64,000 bases of DNA from an uncultured Bacteroidales bacterium. GTDB taxonomy: Bacteria; Bacteroidota; Bacteroidia; Bacteroidales; Muribaculaceae. The stretch spans positions 62,001 through 126,000 of the forward strand of contig CACZNH010000003.1 of the NCBI GenBank assembly GCA_902782465.1, given 5' to 3'. The notes under the pieces are model-generated. The model saw only the letters and a list, made by a program, of their open reading frames with translations, had not been told where the DNA came from and did not search any database. Positions 32,489 to 41,995 of the stretch are shown one piece after another. The translations under genes were made by a program, and so were the position numbers. Position 1 is the first letter of the stretch, and each line of letters starts with the position of its first letter.

Positions 32489-34348
32489 ATGACTAGAGAG
32501 GAGTATGCTTTGGCATTGTTGAGGAGCTGTTATGGATATGACAGTTTCCGCGGCCAGCAATGGGACATCATCAGCCACACACTCGACGGTGGCGACAGCA
32601 TCGTGCTCATGCCCACGGGCGGCGGCAAGTCGTTGTGCTACCAGATTCCCGGCCTGATGAGCGAACAGGGTTTTGCCATCGTCATCTCGCCCCTACTGGC
32701 GCTGATGAACGACCAGATTGACGCCCTGCAGCAGAACGGCGTGCCCGCCCTGGCACTCAACAGCGAGAAGACCGATACCGAGAATCGCCAGACCGTTGAC
32801 CTGCTCATGCAGGGCAAGGTCAAGCTGCTCTATATCTCCCCCGAAAAACTGCTCAGCGAGATTGACCGCTGGTCCACCGCCATCACCGACCGCATCTGCC
32901 TGTTTGCCGTCGATGAGGCGCACTGTATCTCGCAATGGGGCCACGATTTCCGCCCCGAATACACTCAATTGGGGACACTCAAGCAGCGTTTCCCTGACAT
33001 CCCTGTGATGGCGCTCACCGCCACCGCCGACCGCATCACCCGCGACGACATCGCCAAGCAGCTCAATATCCCCGACGCACGGCTGTTTATCAGCTCGTTT
33101 GACCGTCCCAACATCTCGCTCAACGTGGTGCAAGGCTCGACAGGCAGGGTGAAGTTCCGCCAAATCGTTCAGTTCATCAACCTGCACCGCGACGAGAGCG
33201 GCATCATTTACTGCCTGCGCCGCAAGGACACCGAGAAGATGGCTGCAGAGCTTACCCGCTTGGGCATCAAGGCCGAGCCATTTCATGCTGGGATGAGCGT
33301 GAGCGAGAAACAGCGCATCCAGCGCGACTTCATCAACGATGACCTCAAGGTGGTGTGCGCGACCATCGCCTTCGGCATGGGCATCGACAAGAGCAATGTG
33401 CGATACGTCATCCACAGCAACATGCCGCGCAACATCGAGAGCTACTACCAGGAAATCGGACGCGCGGGGCGTGATGGCCTGCCTGCCGATGCCTTGCTGT
33501 TCTACAACTACGGCGACATGATTACCCTGCAGCAGTTTGCACAGCAGTCGGGACAGGTGCAGGTCAACATGGACAAGCTGCGCCGCATGCAGCAGTTTGC
33601 CGAGAGCGGTGTGTGCCGCCGTCGCATCCTGCTCAACTACTTCAACGAGCGCTATGACCACGACTGCCAGAACTGCGACGTGTGCGACAACCCGCCCGAG
33701 CGTTTCGACGGCACCCGACTGGCCCAAATGGCTCTCAGTGCCATCAAGCGCACCGATGAACAGGCCACGATGTACATGGTGACCGACATCCTGCGCGGCT
33801 GGCGCAAGGCCGAAGTCATCGAAAAGGGCTACGACAAGCTGAAAACCTTCGGCGTGGGACATGACTTTAGTGTCGCAGAGTGGAACGCCTACTTGCTGCA
33901 GATGCTGCAGATGGGGTTGTTTGATGTCGCCTATGACGAGGGCAATCACTTGAAAATCACTGAATTCGGCAACGAGGCACTCTACGGCAGGCAGTCGGTA
34001 CAGTTCAACCGCTTTGAACGCCGCGACCTCAAGAAACGCAAGCAAGCGCGACCCGTCGAAGAACCTATCATTCCCGAACTCAATGAACCCGCCACCAGAC
34101 CTGCCAAGCAGATGGACAAGGCGCTGTTCGAGCGGCTGCGCGACGTGCGCAAGGCCCTGGCCACAGCAAGCCACATCGCCCCCTATATGGTCTTCAGCGA
34201 CAAGTCGTTGCAGGCCATGGCGACCGAAAAGCCGACGACGCAGTCCGAGTTTGGCATCATCTACGGCGTGGGTGAGGTGAAGTGCCAAAAGTACTGGCGC
34301 CCCTTCACCGCCGCCATCCGCGACTACCTCAACCACAACAATTCATAA
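32489..34348 (+). CDS. recQ: ATP-dependent DNA helicase RecQ
   Basis: 619 residues. Motifs in order: FRGQQWDIISHTLDGGDSIVLMPTGGGKSLCYQIP (Q motif and Walker A), AVDEAHCISQWGHDFRPEY (DEAH and aromatic-rich loop), MALTATAD, ATIAFGMGIDKSNVRYVIH and YYQEIGRAGRDG. The zinc-binding subdomain has CRRRILLNYF...CQNCDVCDNP. A winged-helix region follows and an HRDC-type domain closes the protein (about 545-615, LFERLRDVRKALA...YGVGEVKCQKYW). It unwinds DNA 3' to 5' in repair and recombination. Confidence 0.95.
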   Translation: MTREEYALALLRSCYGYDSFRGQQWDIISHTLDGGDSIVLMPTGGGKSLCYQIPGLMSEQGFAIVISPLLALMNDQIDALQQNGVPALALNSEKTDTENRQTVDLLMQGKVKLLYISPEKLLSEIDRWSTAITDRICLFAVDEAHCISQWGHDFRPEYTQLGTLKQRFPDIPVMALTATADRITRDDIAKQLNIPDARLFISSFDRPNISLNVVQGSTGRVKFRQIVQFINLHRDESGIIYCLRRKDTEKMAAELTRLGIKAEPFHAGMSVSEKQRIQRDFINDDLKVVCATIAFGMGIDKSNVRYVIHSNMPRNIESYYQEIGRAGRDGLPADALLFYNYGDMITLQQFAQQSGQVQVNMDKLRRMQQFAESGVCRRRILLNYFNERYDHDCQNCDVCDNPPERFDGTRLAQMALSAIKRTDEQATMYMVTDILRGWRKAEVIEKGYDKLKTFGVGHDFSVAEWNAYLLQMLQMGLFDVAYDEGNHLKITEFGNEALYGRQSVQFNRFERRDLKKRKQARPVEEPIIPELNEPATRPAKQMDKALFERLRDVRKALATASHIAPYMVFSDKSLQAMATEKPTTQSEFGIIYGVGEVKCQKYWRPFTAAIRDYLNHNNS

Positions 34349-34387
34349 GGCTATCATTATTCAAGCTATCCAGCTCAGATTTAGAAG

Positions 34388-34480
34388 ACAAGAAAAACAA
34401 GAAAAACAAACTGAAAATCCCGATAGACAACTTGTCAACAGGATGTAAGGAAATTTGTTTTTCTTGTATTTCTTGTTGTT
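34388..34480. repeat. Long A/T-rich inverted repeat between convergent genes, containing a 30-base dispersed repeat
   Basis: A 23-base arm at 34388-34410 pairs with 34454-34476 (one mismatch), with a 43-base loop. The right arm belongs to a 30-base sequence (34451-34480) repeated exactly at 41939-41968. It lies between recQ (+) and the TPR/HTH gene (-) and may terminate both. Confidence 0.75.
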
Positions 34481-34486
34481 GATTCT

Positions 34487-36265
34487 TTAGCGGTAGGGAG
34501 CAACGAAGTCGTCGAGGTTGTTGACGCCGAGTTTCTTGGCAATCTGGATTTTCTTGTTCGAGACAGTGCCCAGGCTGGTGTATTTCATACAAATCATGAT
34601 GACCGTGCGGGAGAATCCGCAGCAATACAAGGCGAGGAAGTTCACCTCGCTCTCGTTGAGCGTGCCGCCGGCAACGCGCTGCGCCTCGACCAGCACATTG
34701 TTGTGCAGTTCATTGGCAAGGGTGTACAGGTTGCTCCAGTAGGATTCTGAGGGCACCGCATCCTCTCCCGGGAGCGCCATCTGTTCCTTGAACTGCCGTG
34801 TGAAGCTCGCATCGGTGGTCTCGTAGGACAACTGCATCAGGTTGTGAATCACCTGAATCTGGTTATCCACAATGGCACGCATCTCGTCACTTTGCCGTTG
34901 TTTGGCCTCCAGGGCAGCAAGTTCCTCGGTCATACGCTCCTCATTGCCATGCAACTTGTCCCGTGCAGCCTTCAGATCCTGTTCTTGGCTGCTGATGGTC
35001 GCCCTCATCTGTTCCAGACTTGACAATGACGCCTTCAGGTCGGCCTTCTGCAACTCATATTCTATAGTCTTCTGTTTCAGGCGGCTACGATAACGCCAAG
35101 TCAAGAACGTCAGCACCATAGCAAGTAACGCCAATAGCGTTGCCAGTAGAATTGTCCCTTTGGTGCGCGACTCGCTCCTTACCTTCTTCAACTCCTCGAG
35201 TTGGATGTCATATTTCTTCTCAACCTCTAGATAGTTCTTGTTGACATTGGCCACCAATATCGAGTCGGCCATGCTGTTGGCCTTGTCATAATAGGTGGTG
35301 AAAAGGTTCCAATTGTTATCACGTCTTGCAATCTCGCTCATGATGCGGTAATACATCACTGTATCACTGACATTTACACTCGCAGCACTACTGGCAGGAG
35401 CATGGTTCAGGTAATAAAGGGCTGAGTCGCGTTTGCCCAGATTCAGATAAGTTTCGGCGGCGATATAGTGAGCACGGGGATGGTCGATTTCATTCTTTCC
35501 CGCTGCCAACGCCTTGAGAATATCGGTTTTGGCCTTCTGATACTCTTTAGTCTGCAGGCAGTAATGCTCGGCACGCAGGTAGAGGTTCTGGAACAGGAAC
35601 CAGTTTTCGCCCTCGGCCTCAGCCAGCTGGATGGCTTTATCCATATAATAAAGGGCACTGTCCGGCTGGATACTGCGGTAAAAGCCTCCGATGTCGGTCA
35701 GGCACACAATCTGATAATGTTTGTTGCCCAACTGGTTGTACAGGTCAAGCGCCTCCTTGTACTTACTGATTTTCAATTGGGCATAGTTAGAATTGTTGGC
35801 ATACAGTGTTGCCAGCCTCAATTTGGCGTAAGCCTTGTTTTCCAGGTCGTTATCTTCGGCAACCTCCTCAGCATTCTTATAGGATGCAATCGCCTTTTCG
35901 GGCTGGCCCATGACCTCATAGACGCAGCCCTGATAGAGCAGCGAGCGGGTGCGTTTCTCGTGGTCGCTGGAGTTATTGTAGTAATCAACCGCAAGGTTGA
36001 TTACGGCATCAGTAGTGTCGTCAATGTAGTTTTTATAGTGGGACTGAGTGAGCAGCAGGGAGTAGTAAGCCCGCTCGGCCTTATTGAAACCGGCAGGGTT
36101 CAACGAGTCCAATCGCTGCTGAGCGACCTCGCTTTGCCGCGCCACATTTATGATTGAGTCGATGCTGGCGAGTTGACGCATCGTGGCAGTATCACCGCCG
36201 CCAGTGCAACACGTCAAGGACACGAAAAGCATCAAGATTGGGAAAAACAGATTTCGTGATTTCAT
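34487..36265 (-). CDS. Membrane-anchored TPR protein with C-terminal LuxR-like HTH (paralogue)
   Basis: 592 residues, same layout as the protein at 20076: signal/lipoprotein-like N-terminus (LFVSLTCC), TPR-type helical repeats to about 340 (EKAIASYKNAEEVAEDNDLENKAYAKLRLA), one membrane helix (about 363-385), a coiled coil, and the C-terminal ESEVNFLALYCCGFSRTVIMICM...TVSNKKIQIAKKLGV helix-turn-helix-like region. The last 60 residues are most alike between the paralogues. No target genes are evident. A palindromic element lies in its 5' leader. Confidence 0.8.
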   Translation of the reverse strand: MKSRNLFFPILMLFVSLTCCTGGGDTATMRQLASIDSIINVARQSEVAQQRLDSLNPAGFNKAERAYYSLLLTQSHYKNYIDDTTDAVINLAVDYYNNSSDHEKRTRSLLYQGCVYEVMGQPEKAIASYKNAEEVAEDNDLENKAYAKLRLATLYANNSNYAQLKISKYKEALDLYNQLGNKHYQIVCLTDIGGFYRSIQPDSALYYMDKAIQLAEAEGENWFLFQNLYLRAEHYCLQTKEYQKAKTDILKALAAGKNEIDHPRAHYIAAETYLNLGKRDSALYYLNHAPASSAASVNVSDTVMYYRIMSEIARRDNNWNLFTTYYDKANSMADSILVANVNKNYLEVEKKYDIQLEELKKVRSESRTKGTILLATLLALLAMVLTFLTWRYRSRLKQKTIEYELQKADLKASLSSLEQMRATISSQEQDLKAARDKLHGNEERMTEELAALEAKQRQSDEMRAIVDNQIQVIHNLMQLSYETTDASFTRQFKEQMALPGEDAVPSESYWSNLYTLANELHNNVLVEAQRVAGGTLNESEVNFLALYCCGFSRTVIMICMKYTSLGTVSNKKIQIAKKLGVNNLDDFVAPYR

Positions 36266-36283
36266 TGTTCAGGGTTGAATAAA

Positions 36284-36343
36284 TTTGGCGGCACCTCAAC
36301 CATCAAAGCAAGCTTTATGGTGTTCGGTTTGCACAAATTTTGT
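36284..36343. repeat. Palindromic fragment related to the inverted-repeat element
   Basis: AAATTTGGCGGCAC at the left and GTTTGCACAAATTT at the right form inverted ends. The sequence aligns with the interior of element copy 1 (about 24439-24500: TTGGCGGCACTTCA...GTTTGCACAAGC). It sits in the 5' leader of the TPR/HTH gene. Confidence 0.55.
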
Positions 36344-36356
36344 TGGTTTTCTGATG

Positions 36357-36364
36357 CAAATATA
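36357..36364 (-). promoter_or_regulatory. -7 box of the TPR/HTH paralogue
   Basis: The minus strand reads TATATTTG, 92 bases before ATG 36265; the palindromic fragment would therefore be transcribed in the leader. Confidence 0.5.
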
Positions 36365-36515
36365 CGTCATTTTTCTCAAGATTTTTGGGCTTGTTGGGCG
36401 AGATTTACCCAAAATGAACTTTTTATTTTTCAAATAGCTAATTTTCAAGTATTTAGCAACTCAAAAATGAAGTCACAATGAAGTCAAATTTCATTGCGAT
36501 TCCAATTATTTACAG

Positions 36516-36523
36516 TAACTTTG
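36516..36523 (+). promoter_or_regulatory. -7 box upstream of the LRR operon
   Basis: TAACTTTG matches TAnnTTTG and lies 113 bases before ATG 36637, implying a long leader. A weak ATTG is at the -33 position. Confidence 0.45.
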
Positions 36524-36636
36524 CAACAATCCAAACAACAAAAATTTCTTGATGTTTACATAAACACCCAAATGGGTATTGCCAATCCTCAAGAACGCTG
36601 ATAATTTTGCAACGGACAACTAACATGACTTGCCAT

Positions 36637-38781
36637 ATGGACAGGACCCTATCATTGACACGACTCGTCGCTGTGGCCTTATTGCTACTGTTGCCGACAA
36701 CAGCATCGGGATATGACTTTATGGTTGACGGCATTTATTATAATGTAGAGGACGGACAAGCCGTAGTCACCAACGATGGCGAGAACAGCTACAACGGGAG
36801 TAACTGCTATAACGGAGTGGTGGAGATTCCCGAGCAAGTCACCTTTGAGGAAACGACCTATCCTGTCGTTGCCATCGGCGAGAACGCGTTCTATAATTCC
36901 GTCAACATGACTGATGTTATCATCCCCAACTCGGTGACCACAATCAGAAAATGGGCTTTCTGTGGTTGCACTGGGCTGACCAGAGTCATCATTCCTAACT
37001 CGGTAACCACTATCGGTGATTATGTGTTTTACAACTGCAACCAAATTGTCAGCATAACATTCGGCAGTGGTCTGACCATGATTGGCAGGACTATTTTCTA
37101 CGCCGCCGGCGGCAAGATGACAGACATGACCTGCCTTGCAAAGAGGCCACCCGATTTTGCTGATCATAATTTTGGTTTCTTTTATGGCTCTAGTTATTAT
37201 CCTCAAACGTTGCATGTACTGCCAGAATCCGTTGAGGAATATAAATCAGCTATCATGTGGAGAAACTTCGCCAAAATCCTTGGAGATGCAAGCGAAAACG
37301 GTTATGCCTTCGTTGTTGACGGCATCTACTATGATGTGAAGAACGGAAAAGCCATCGTCACCAACAACGGACATCTCAACTGCTATAGTGGCAATGTCGT
37401 GATTCCCGACGAAGTCACCCATGAGGGGATAACCTATCCTGTCGTTGCCATCGGTGACGACGCATTCAAGGAGTGCATCGACTTGTTTCATATCACCATC
37501 TCCAACACGGTGACCGCTATCGGCAACTATTCGTTCTATAACTGCAAGAGCCTGACAGATATCACTCTACCTGATTCGCTCACTTCCATCGGGCATGATG
37601 CGTTTCACTATTGCACGGGGTTAACCCAAATGACTATCCCTGATGCAGTCACCATCATCGGCAACAGTGCATTCAAAGGTTGCGTTGGAATTAAAAGCCT
37701 CACACTAGGTAAATCTGTTGCAACCATAGAACCGTTTGCATTTCAGTATTGCAGTATGACCAGCATCACCATACCCGAATCGGTCTCTTCAATTGGAGAA
37801 TATGCTTTTAGTGGCTGCTATGGAATGAAAACACTGGTTTTCAATGCCATTAATTACGCAAACCAATCAATATCCCATGTGTTCGATGACTGTTCTCTGG
37901 AATCCATCATTTTTGGTGAACGAGTGCCGAGCATTCCCGCTTATATGGCAAAAGATCAGACTCAATTGAAGAGTGTGACCATACCCAATTCAGTAACAGT
38001 CATCGGTGGTTATGCATTTTACGGTTGTTCAAGTCTAGCCGAAGTGGTTTTGCCTAATTCGCTGAACACCATAGGCCCCAACGCTTTCCATAATTGCACA
38101 AGTCTGACCAACATAATTATTCCCGATGCCGTCACATCAATTACTAGTAATGTTTTTCATAACTGTTCGGCTCTTGTAAGTGTCGTCATCGGTAAATCTG
38201 TCAAAGAGATAGGGATACAAGCTTTCTATGGTTGCTCTGCACTGACCAGCATCACTATCCCCAACTCGGTGAATTTTATTAGAGAATATGCATTTGATGG
38301 CTGCAGCAATCTTGCTAGTGCAAAGATTGGCAGTGGAATCGCGAGCATAGGAAGCCTTATTTTCCATAACTGCAATCAGCTGACCAATGTTTCCTGTTTA
38401 GCAATCAGGCCACCTGATGTTAATAGCTATGGCTTACTTGATGACGATGATGATTATGCCCGTGCCACATTGCACGTCCTGCCAGAAAGGGTTGGAGCCT
38501 ATCAAGCGGCGATGTATTGGCAAAAATTCTCCCAAGTCCTGGGAGATGCATCTGAAGAAGACACCAATAATATTCCTGGTGACGTAAACGGTGACGGTGT
38601 GGTTAATGTTGCTGATGTCAACAGCGTGATTGACATCATCATTAACGGGGGAAGCAACAGTGGAGGTCACAATCACACCCCTATCCGAATTGGTGCGGTA
38701 GGCAATGCTGACCTAAACGGTGACGGCACAGTCAATATTGCCGACCTCAACGCCATCATCGACTACATCATAAACTACTAG
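36637..38781 (+). CDS. BspA-type leucine-rich repeat (LRR_5) surface protein with dockerin-like tail
   Basis: 714 residues from ATG 36637, chosen because its MDRTLSLTRL start matches the neighbour's MDRTTLMTRL; an ATG 30 bases upstream is in frame. After a signal peptide ending TTASG come two blocks, each opening with FxVDGIYYxVxxGxAxVTN and IPxxVTxExxTYPVVAIG, then about 23-residue LRR_5 repeats (LTxITIPNSVTxIGxxAFxGC), and closing with LHVLPExVxxYxxAxxWxxFxxxLGDAS. The tail holds two dockerin-like loops (GDVNGDGVVNVADV, ADLNGDGTVNIADL). BspA-like proteins often act as adhesins. The second gene follows in 25 bases. Confidence 0.9.
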   Translation: MDRTLSLTRLVAVALLLLLPTTASGYDFMVDGIYYNVEDGQAVVTNDGENSYNGSNCYNGVVEIPEQVTFEETTYPVVAIGENAFYNSVNMTDVIIPNSVTTIRKWAFCGCTGLTRVIIPNSVTTIGDYVFYNCNQIVSITFGSGLTMIGRTIFYAAGGKMTDMTCLAKRPPDFADHNFGFFYGSSYYPQTLHVLPESVEEYKSAIMWRNFAKILGDASENGYAFVVDGIYYDVKNGKAIVTNNGHLNCYSGNVVIPDEVTHEGITYPVVAIGDDAFKECIDLFHITISNTVTAIGNYSFYNCKSLTDITLPDSLTSIGHDAFHYCTGLTQMTIPDAVTIIGNSAFKGCVGIKSLTLGKSVATIEPFAFQYCSMTSITIPESVSSIGEYAFSGCYGMKTLVFNAINYANQSISHVFDDCSLESIIFGERVPSIPAYMAKDQTQLKSVTIPNSVTVIGGYAFYGCSSLAEVVLPNSLNTIGPNAFHNCTSLTNIIIPDAVTSITSNVFHNCSALVSVVIGKSVKEIGIQAFYGCSALTSITIPNSVNFIREYAFDGCSNLASAKIGSGIASIGSLIFHNCNQLTNVSCLAIRPPDVNSYGLLDDDDDYARATLHVLPERVGAYQAAMYWQKFSQVLGDASEEDTNNIPGDVNGDGVVNVADVNSVIDIIINGGSNSGGHNHTPIRIGAVGNADLNGDGTVNIADLNAIIDYIINY

Positions 38782-38805
38782 AACAGGTAAACAACGTTTT
38801 GATAT

Positions 38806-41796
38806 ATGGACAGGACTACATTGATGACACGACTCGCCGCTGTGGCCTTGCTGCTACTGTTGCCGACGGTGGCGATGGGCTATAGTTTTAAGGTGGACGG
38901 CATCTACTACAATACCATTGGCAATGGCAACGTGGAGGTAACTTACCTCAGCACGTTAATGCCAGGTACCTATTGCGGTGACATCACTATTCCCGATAGC
39001 GTCACCTTCAGGGACAAGACCTATCACGTTACCGCAATCGGTGACGAGGCCTTCACGAACTGCATCTATCTTAAAAACATCACCCTACCCAACTGCATTG
39101 AGCGAATTGGTGATTACGCGTTCCGTGAGTGTACGAAACTGAATAATATCACCATTCCCACTATGGTCAAGAGCATCGGCAAATATGCGTTTAATAATTG
39201 CAAATTCCTCGATGTGACATGCCTGAGCGTGTCACCCCCTGCTATTGACGGCAGTGCCACGTTCACTTGTTGTCCCACTGCCACATTGCATGTCCCACCG
39301 CAATCGGTTATAGCCTATCGGTCAGCGTTGTACTGGCAAGACTTTGCTGAAATCGCTAGAGATGCAACAGGGTACATCGTTGATTATCTGTATGATTTTG
39401 TTGTGGACGGCATTTACTATCATGTGGAGGATGACCAGGCCACCGTCACCAACAATGGGCAAACGGGCTGCTACAGTGGCGATGTCGTGATTCCCGAAGA
39501 AGTCACCTATGGGGGCATGACCTATCCAGTCGTTGCCATCGGTGACAGCGCTTTCAAGAACTGCACTGCCCTGACCAGCATCACACCAGCTAATTCCATA
39601 GCAACAATCGGGATTTCCGCATTTGAGAACTGCACAGGTCTGACCACCATCACCATCCCCGAGTCGGTCACTTTAATATATTCACCTGCGTTTGATGGAT
39701 GCACAGGGGTCAGGTCCCTTATTTTCAATGCTGTTAACTACCAATATACCTTATCTTTTCGTAAACTTCCCATAGACACCCTTATCTTTGGAGAGCACGT
39801 TCAACTGGTTCCAGCCTGCCTGATGGGCCATAGCCAGCAGTTAAGAAGTGTAACCTTTTCCAATTCAATCACTACAATTGGGGTTGGAGCATTCCAGAAT
39901 TGCCCGACCTTGACCCAGCTGGATTTACCGCCGTCACTAAATACCATTGAAGGCTATGCCTTTGATGGATGTACAGGTCTGACCAGTATTACGACTCCCG
40001 ATGCCGTCACCAAGATAGCTGATAATGCTTTCTCGGGTTGTAGCGGTTTGAGCGAATTCAGCTTCGGTGATTCGGTTGCCACAATTGGAAATTACGCTTT
40101 CGAGAATTGCTCTGGACTGACAACCGTCAACCTGCCCAACTCAGTCACTACCATCGGCAAGTATGCCTTCAAAGGGTGCAGCGAACTCACAAGTGTAGCA
40201 ATGGGCAGCAACGTCACCTCCATTGGCAACATGATGGTGTTCAGCGGTTGCGACCAACTGACGAGCCTCACGTGTTTAGCCACTGAGCCGCCCACGATAG
40301 GGAGCGAAGGAAACAACCTGCTTGTAAACCGTTATTGGGAACATACGACGGTCCATGTATTGCCCGGTGTGGTCGAAGCCTATCAATCGGCTGCCTATTG
40401 GCACTACTTTTACCAAATCCTTGGTGATGCGAGTGGGGATATCAATGGCGATGGGGCCGACTTCGTTGTGGACGGCATTTATTATCATGTGGAGGATGGG
40501 CAGGCCACCGTCACCAACAACGGGCAAACGGGCTGCTACAGTGGCGATGTCGTGATTCCCGAAGAAGTCACCTATGGGGGCATGACCTATCCAGTCGTTG
40601 CCATTGGCGACAGCGCTTTCAAGAACTGCACTGCCCTGACCAGCATTACGCTTGGTGATTCCATAAAAACTATCGAGGCATCGGCATTCCAGGGCTGCTC
40701 AGGCCTGACCAGCATCACGATTCCCGAAGCTGTCACCATGATACGTTCCAATGCATTTGCCGGTTGCTCAGGAATCAAATCAGTGGTTTTCAATCCTGTT
40801 AACTACGATTACGCCCTTCATGAATTCAGAGACTGTCCTGTAGAGACCCTCGTCTTTGGAATTCATGTGCAACAAATTCCTGACTTCATCATGGAAGGCC
40901 ACTCGCAGTTGAAAAATGTGACCATTCCCCATTCAGTCACCAGGATTCGTGGACATGCTTTCAAGAACTGTTCGGGACTGACCCAGGTGAATCTCCCCTC
41001 CTCGCTTAAAACCATCGACTTCAATGCCTTCGAGAACTGTACGAGCCTGAACAGCATAACGATTCCTGATTCTGTCACCAGCATCAAGGATTATGCCTTC
41101 CGCGGCTGTTCGGCACTGGACAGTGTTATTATCGGTAATGCAGTAACAGATATCAATCTAGAAGCCTTCAGTGGCTGCTCAGGGATGAGAACACTGGTCA
41201 TCGGCAATGCGGTAACCACGATTGGTGACCAGGCATTCGAGAATTGTGCCAAACTGACGACAATTACCATTCCCAATTCGGTCACCACTATTGGCAATTA
41301 TGCATTCTCGGGCTGCAGCGGACTTGTCAGCGCCACGATTGGATACAGTGTCACCACCATCGGCAATGTGATGTTCTGCTACTGCAGCCAGTTGACCGAA
41401 GTGACCTGTTTAACGGCTACACCGCCCACATTCCTATATGCCGGACCGTTTGACAATAGAAATTATTATGCCAACGCAACGCTGCACGTCTTGCCTGAAG
41501 CAATAGAAGCCTATCAATCGGCAGAATATTGGAAAGATTTCTCGCTAATCCTTGGAGATGCAGCACGAGACAATATCCCTGGCGACGTGAACGGTGACGG
41601 AGTGGTTAACGTTAGCGATGCCAACAGCGTCATTGATGTCATCATCAACGGCGGTAGCCACAGCAGCGGCCACGGACGTGCGCCCAGCAATGATGACGAA
41701 AACAACCCTGCCAATGGTTATGGAGACATGAACGGCGACGGCACGGTCAATATCGCTGACCTCAACGCCATCATCCAGTTCATCATCAACCACTAG
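38806..41796 (+). CDS. BspA-type leucine-rich repeat (LRR_5) surface protein with dockerin-like tail
   Basis: 996 residues, a larger paralogue of the preceding gene: signal peptide ending TVAMG, then three blocks of the same VDGIYYxVEDGQATVTNNG opening plus LRR_5 repeats plus LHVLPxxVxAYxSAxYW closing. Two openings (from about 39397 and 40459) are nearly identical for some 65 codons, indicating recent internal duplication. The tail has GDVNGDGVVNVSDA and GDMNGDGTVNIADL. Likely a cell-surface binding protein made from the same operon; it is followed by a strong terminator. Confidence 0.9.
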   Translation: MDRTTLMTRLAAVALLLLLPTVAMGYSFKVDGIYYNTIGNGNVEVTYLSTLMPGTYCGDITIPDSVTFRDKTYHVTAIGDEAFTNCIYLKNITLPNCIERIGDYAFRECTKLNNITIPTMVKSIGKYAFNNCKFLDVTCLSVSPPAIDGSATFTCCPTATLHVPPQSVIAYRSALYWQDFAEIARDATGYIVDYLYDFVVDGIYYHVEDDQATVTNNGQTGCYSGDVVIPEEVTYGGMTYPVVAIGDSAFKNCTALTSITPANSIATIGISAFENCTGLTTITIPESVTLIYSPAFDGCTGVRSLIFNAVNYQYTLSFRKLPIDTLIFGEHVQLVPACLMGHSQQLRSVTFSNSITTIGVGAFQNCPTLTQLDLPPSLNTIEGYAFDGCTGLTSITTPDAVTKIADNAFSGCSGLSEFSFGDSVATIGNYAFENCSGLTTVNLPNSVTTIGKYAFKGCSELTSVAMGSNVTSIGNMMVFSGCDQLTSLTCLATEPPTIGSEGNNLLVNRYWEHTTVHVLPGVVEAYQSAAYWHYFYQILGDASGDINGDGADFVVDGIYYHVEDGQATVTNNGQTGCYSGDVVIPEEVTYGGMTYPVVAIGDSAFKNCTALTSITLGDSIKTIEASAFQGCSGLTSITIPEAVTMIRSNAFAGCSGIKSVVFNPVNYDYALHEFRDCPVETLVFGIHVQQIPDFIMEGHSQLKNVTIPHSVTRIRGHAFKNCSGLTQVNLPSSLKTIDFNAFENCTSLNSITIPDSVTSIKDYAFRGCSALDSVIIGNAVTDINLEAFSGCSGMRTLVIGNAVTTIGDQAFENCAKLTTITIPNSVTTIGNYAFSGCSGLVSATIGYSVTTIGNVMFCYCSQLTEVTCLTATPPTFLYAGPFDNRNYYANATLHVLPEAIEAYQSAEYWKDFSLILGDAARDNIPGDVNGDGVVNVSDANSVIDVIINGGSHSSGHGRAPSNDDENNPANGYGDMNGDGTVNIADLNAIIQFIINH

Positions 41797-41854
41797 GACA
41801 CAAAAAGAAAACAATAAATACAATAAATACTATAGCATCCGCGCTTCAAAATTA

Positions 41855-41923
41855 AGAATACAACTCTAACAACTTGAACAATAATTAAATAGTTTTAGTT
41901 GTTAGAGTTGTATTCTTTTTTTT
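41855..41923 (+). terminator. Strong intrinsic terminator of the LRR operon
   Basis: A perfect 19-bp stem (41855-41873 with 41898-41916) around a 24-base loop is followed by eight T residues. Confidence 0.92.
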
Positions 41924-41938
41924 ATCGTTACCGAAGCA

Positions 41939-41968
41939 AAATTTGTTTTTCTTGTATTTCTTGTTGTT
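41939..41968. repeat. 30-base dispersed repeat, second copy
   Basis: Identical to 34451-34480; both copies lie between convergent genes close to the stop of the minus-strand gene. Confidence 0.85.
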
Positions 41969-41995
41969 AAATCGCTACAAAAGATTTTGTAGTCT

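Noticed and set aside
32693-34336. 547-codon minus-strand frame
   Set aside because: Antisense to recQ; composition is that of a codon shadow.
10837-41796. Cellulosome suggested by dockerin-like loops
   Set aside because: No cohesin or scaffoldin is present; such loops are common terminal features of Bacteroidales secreted proteins.
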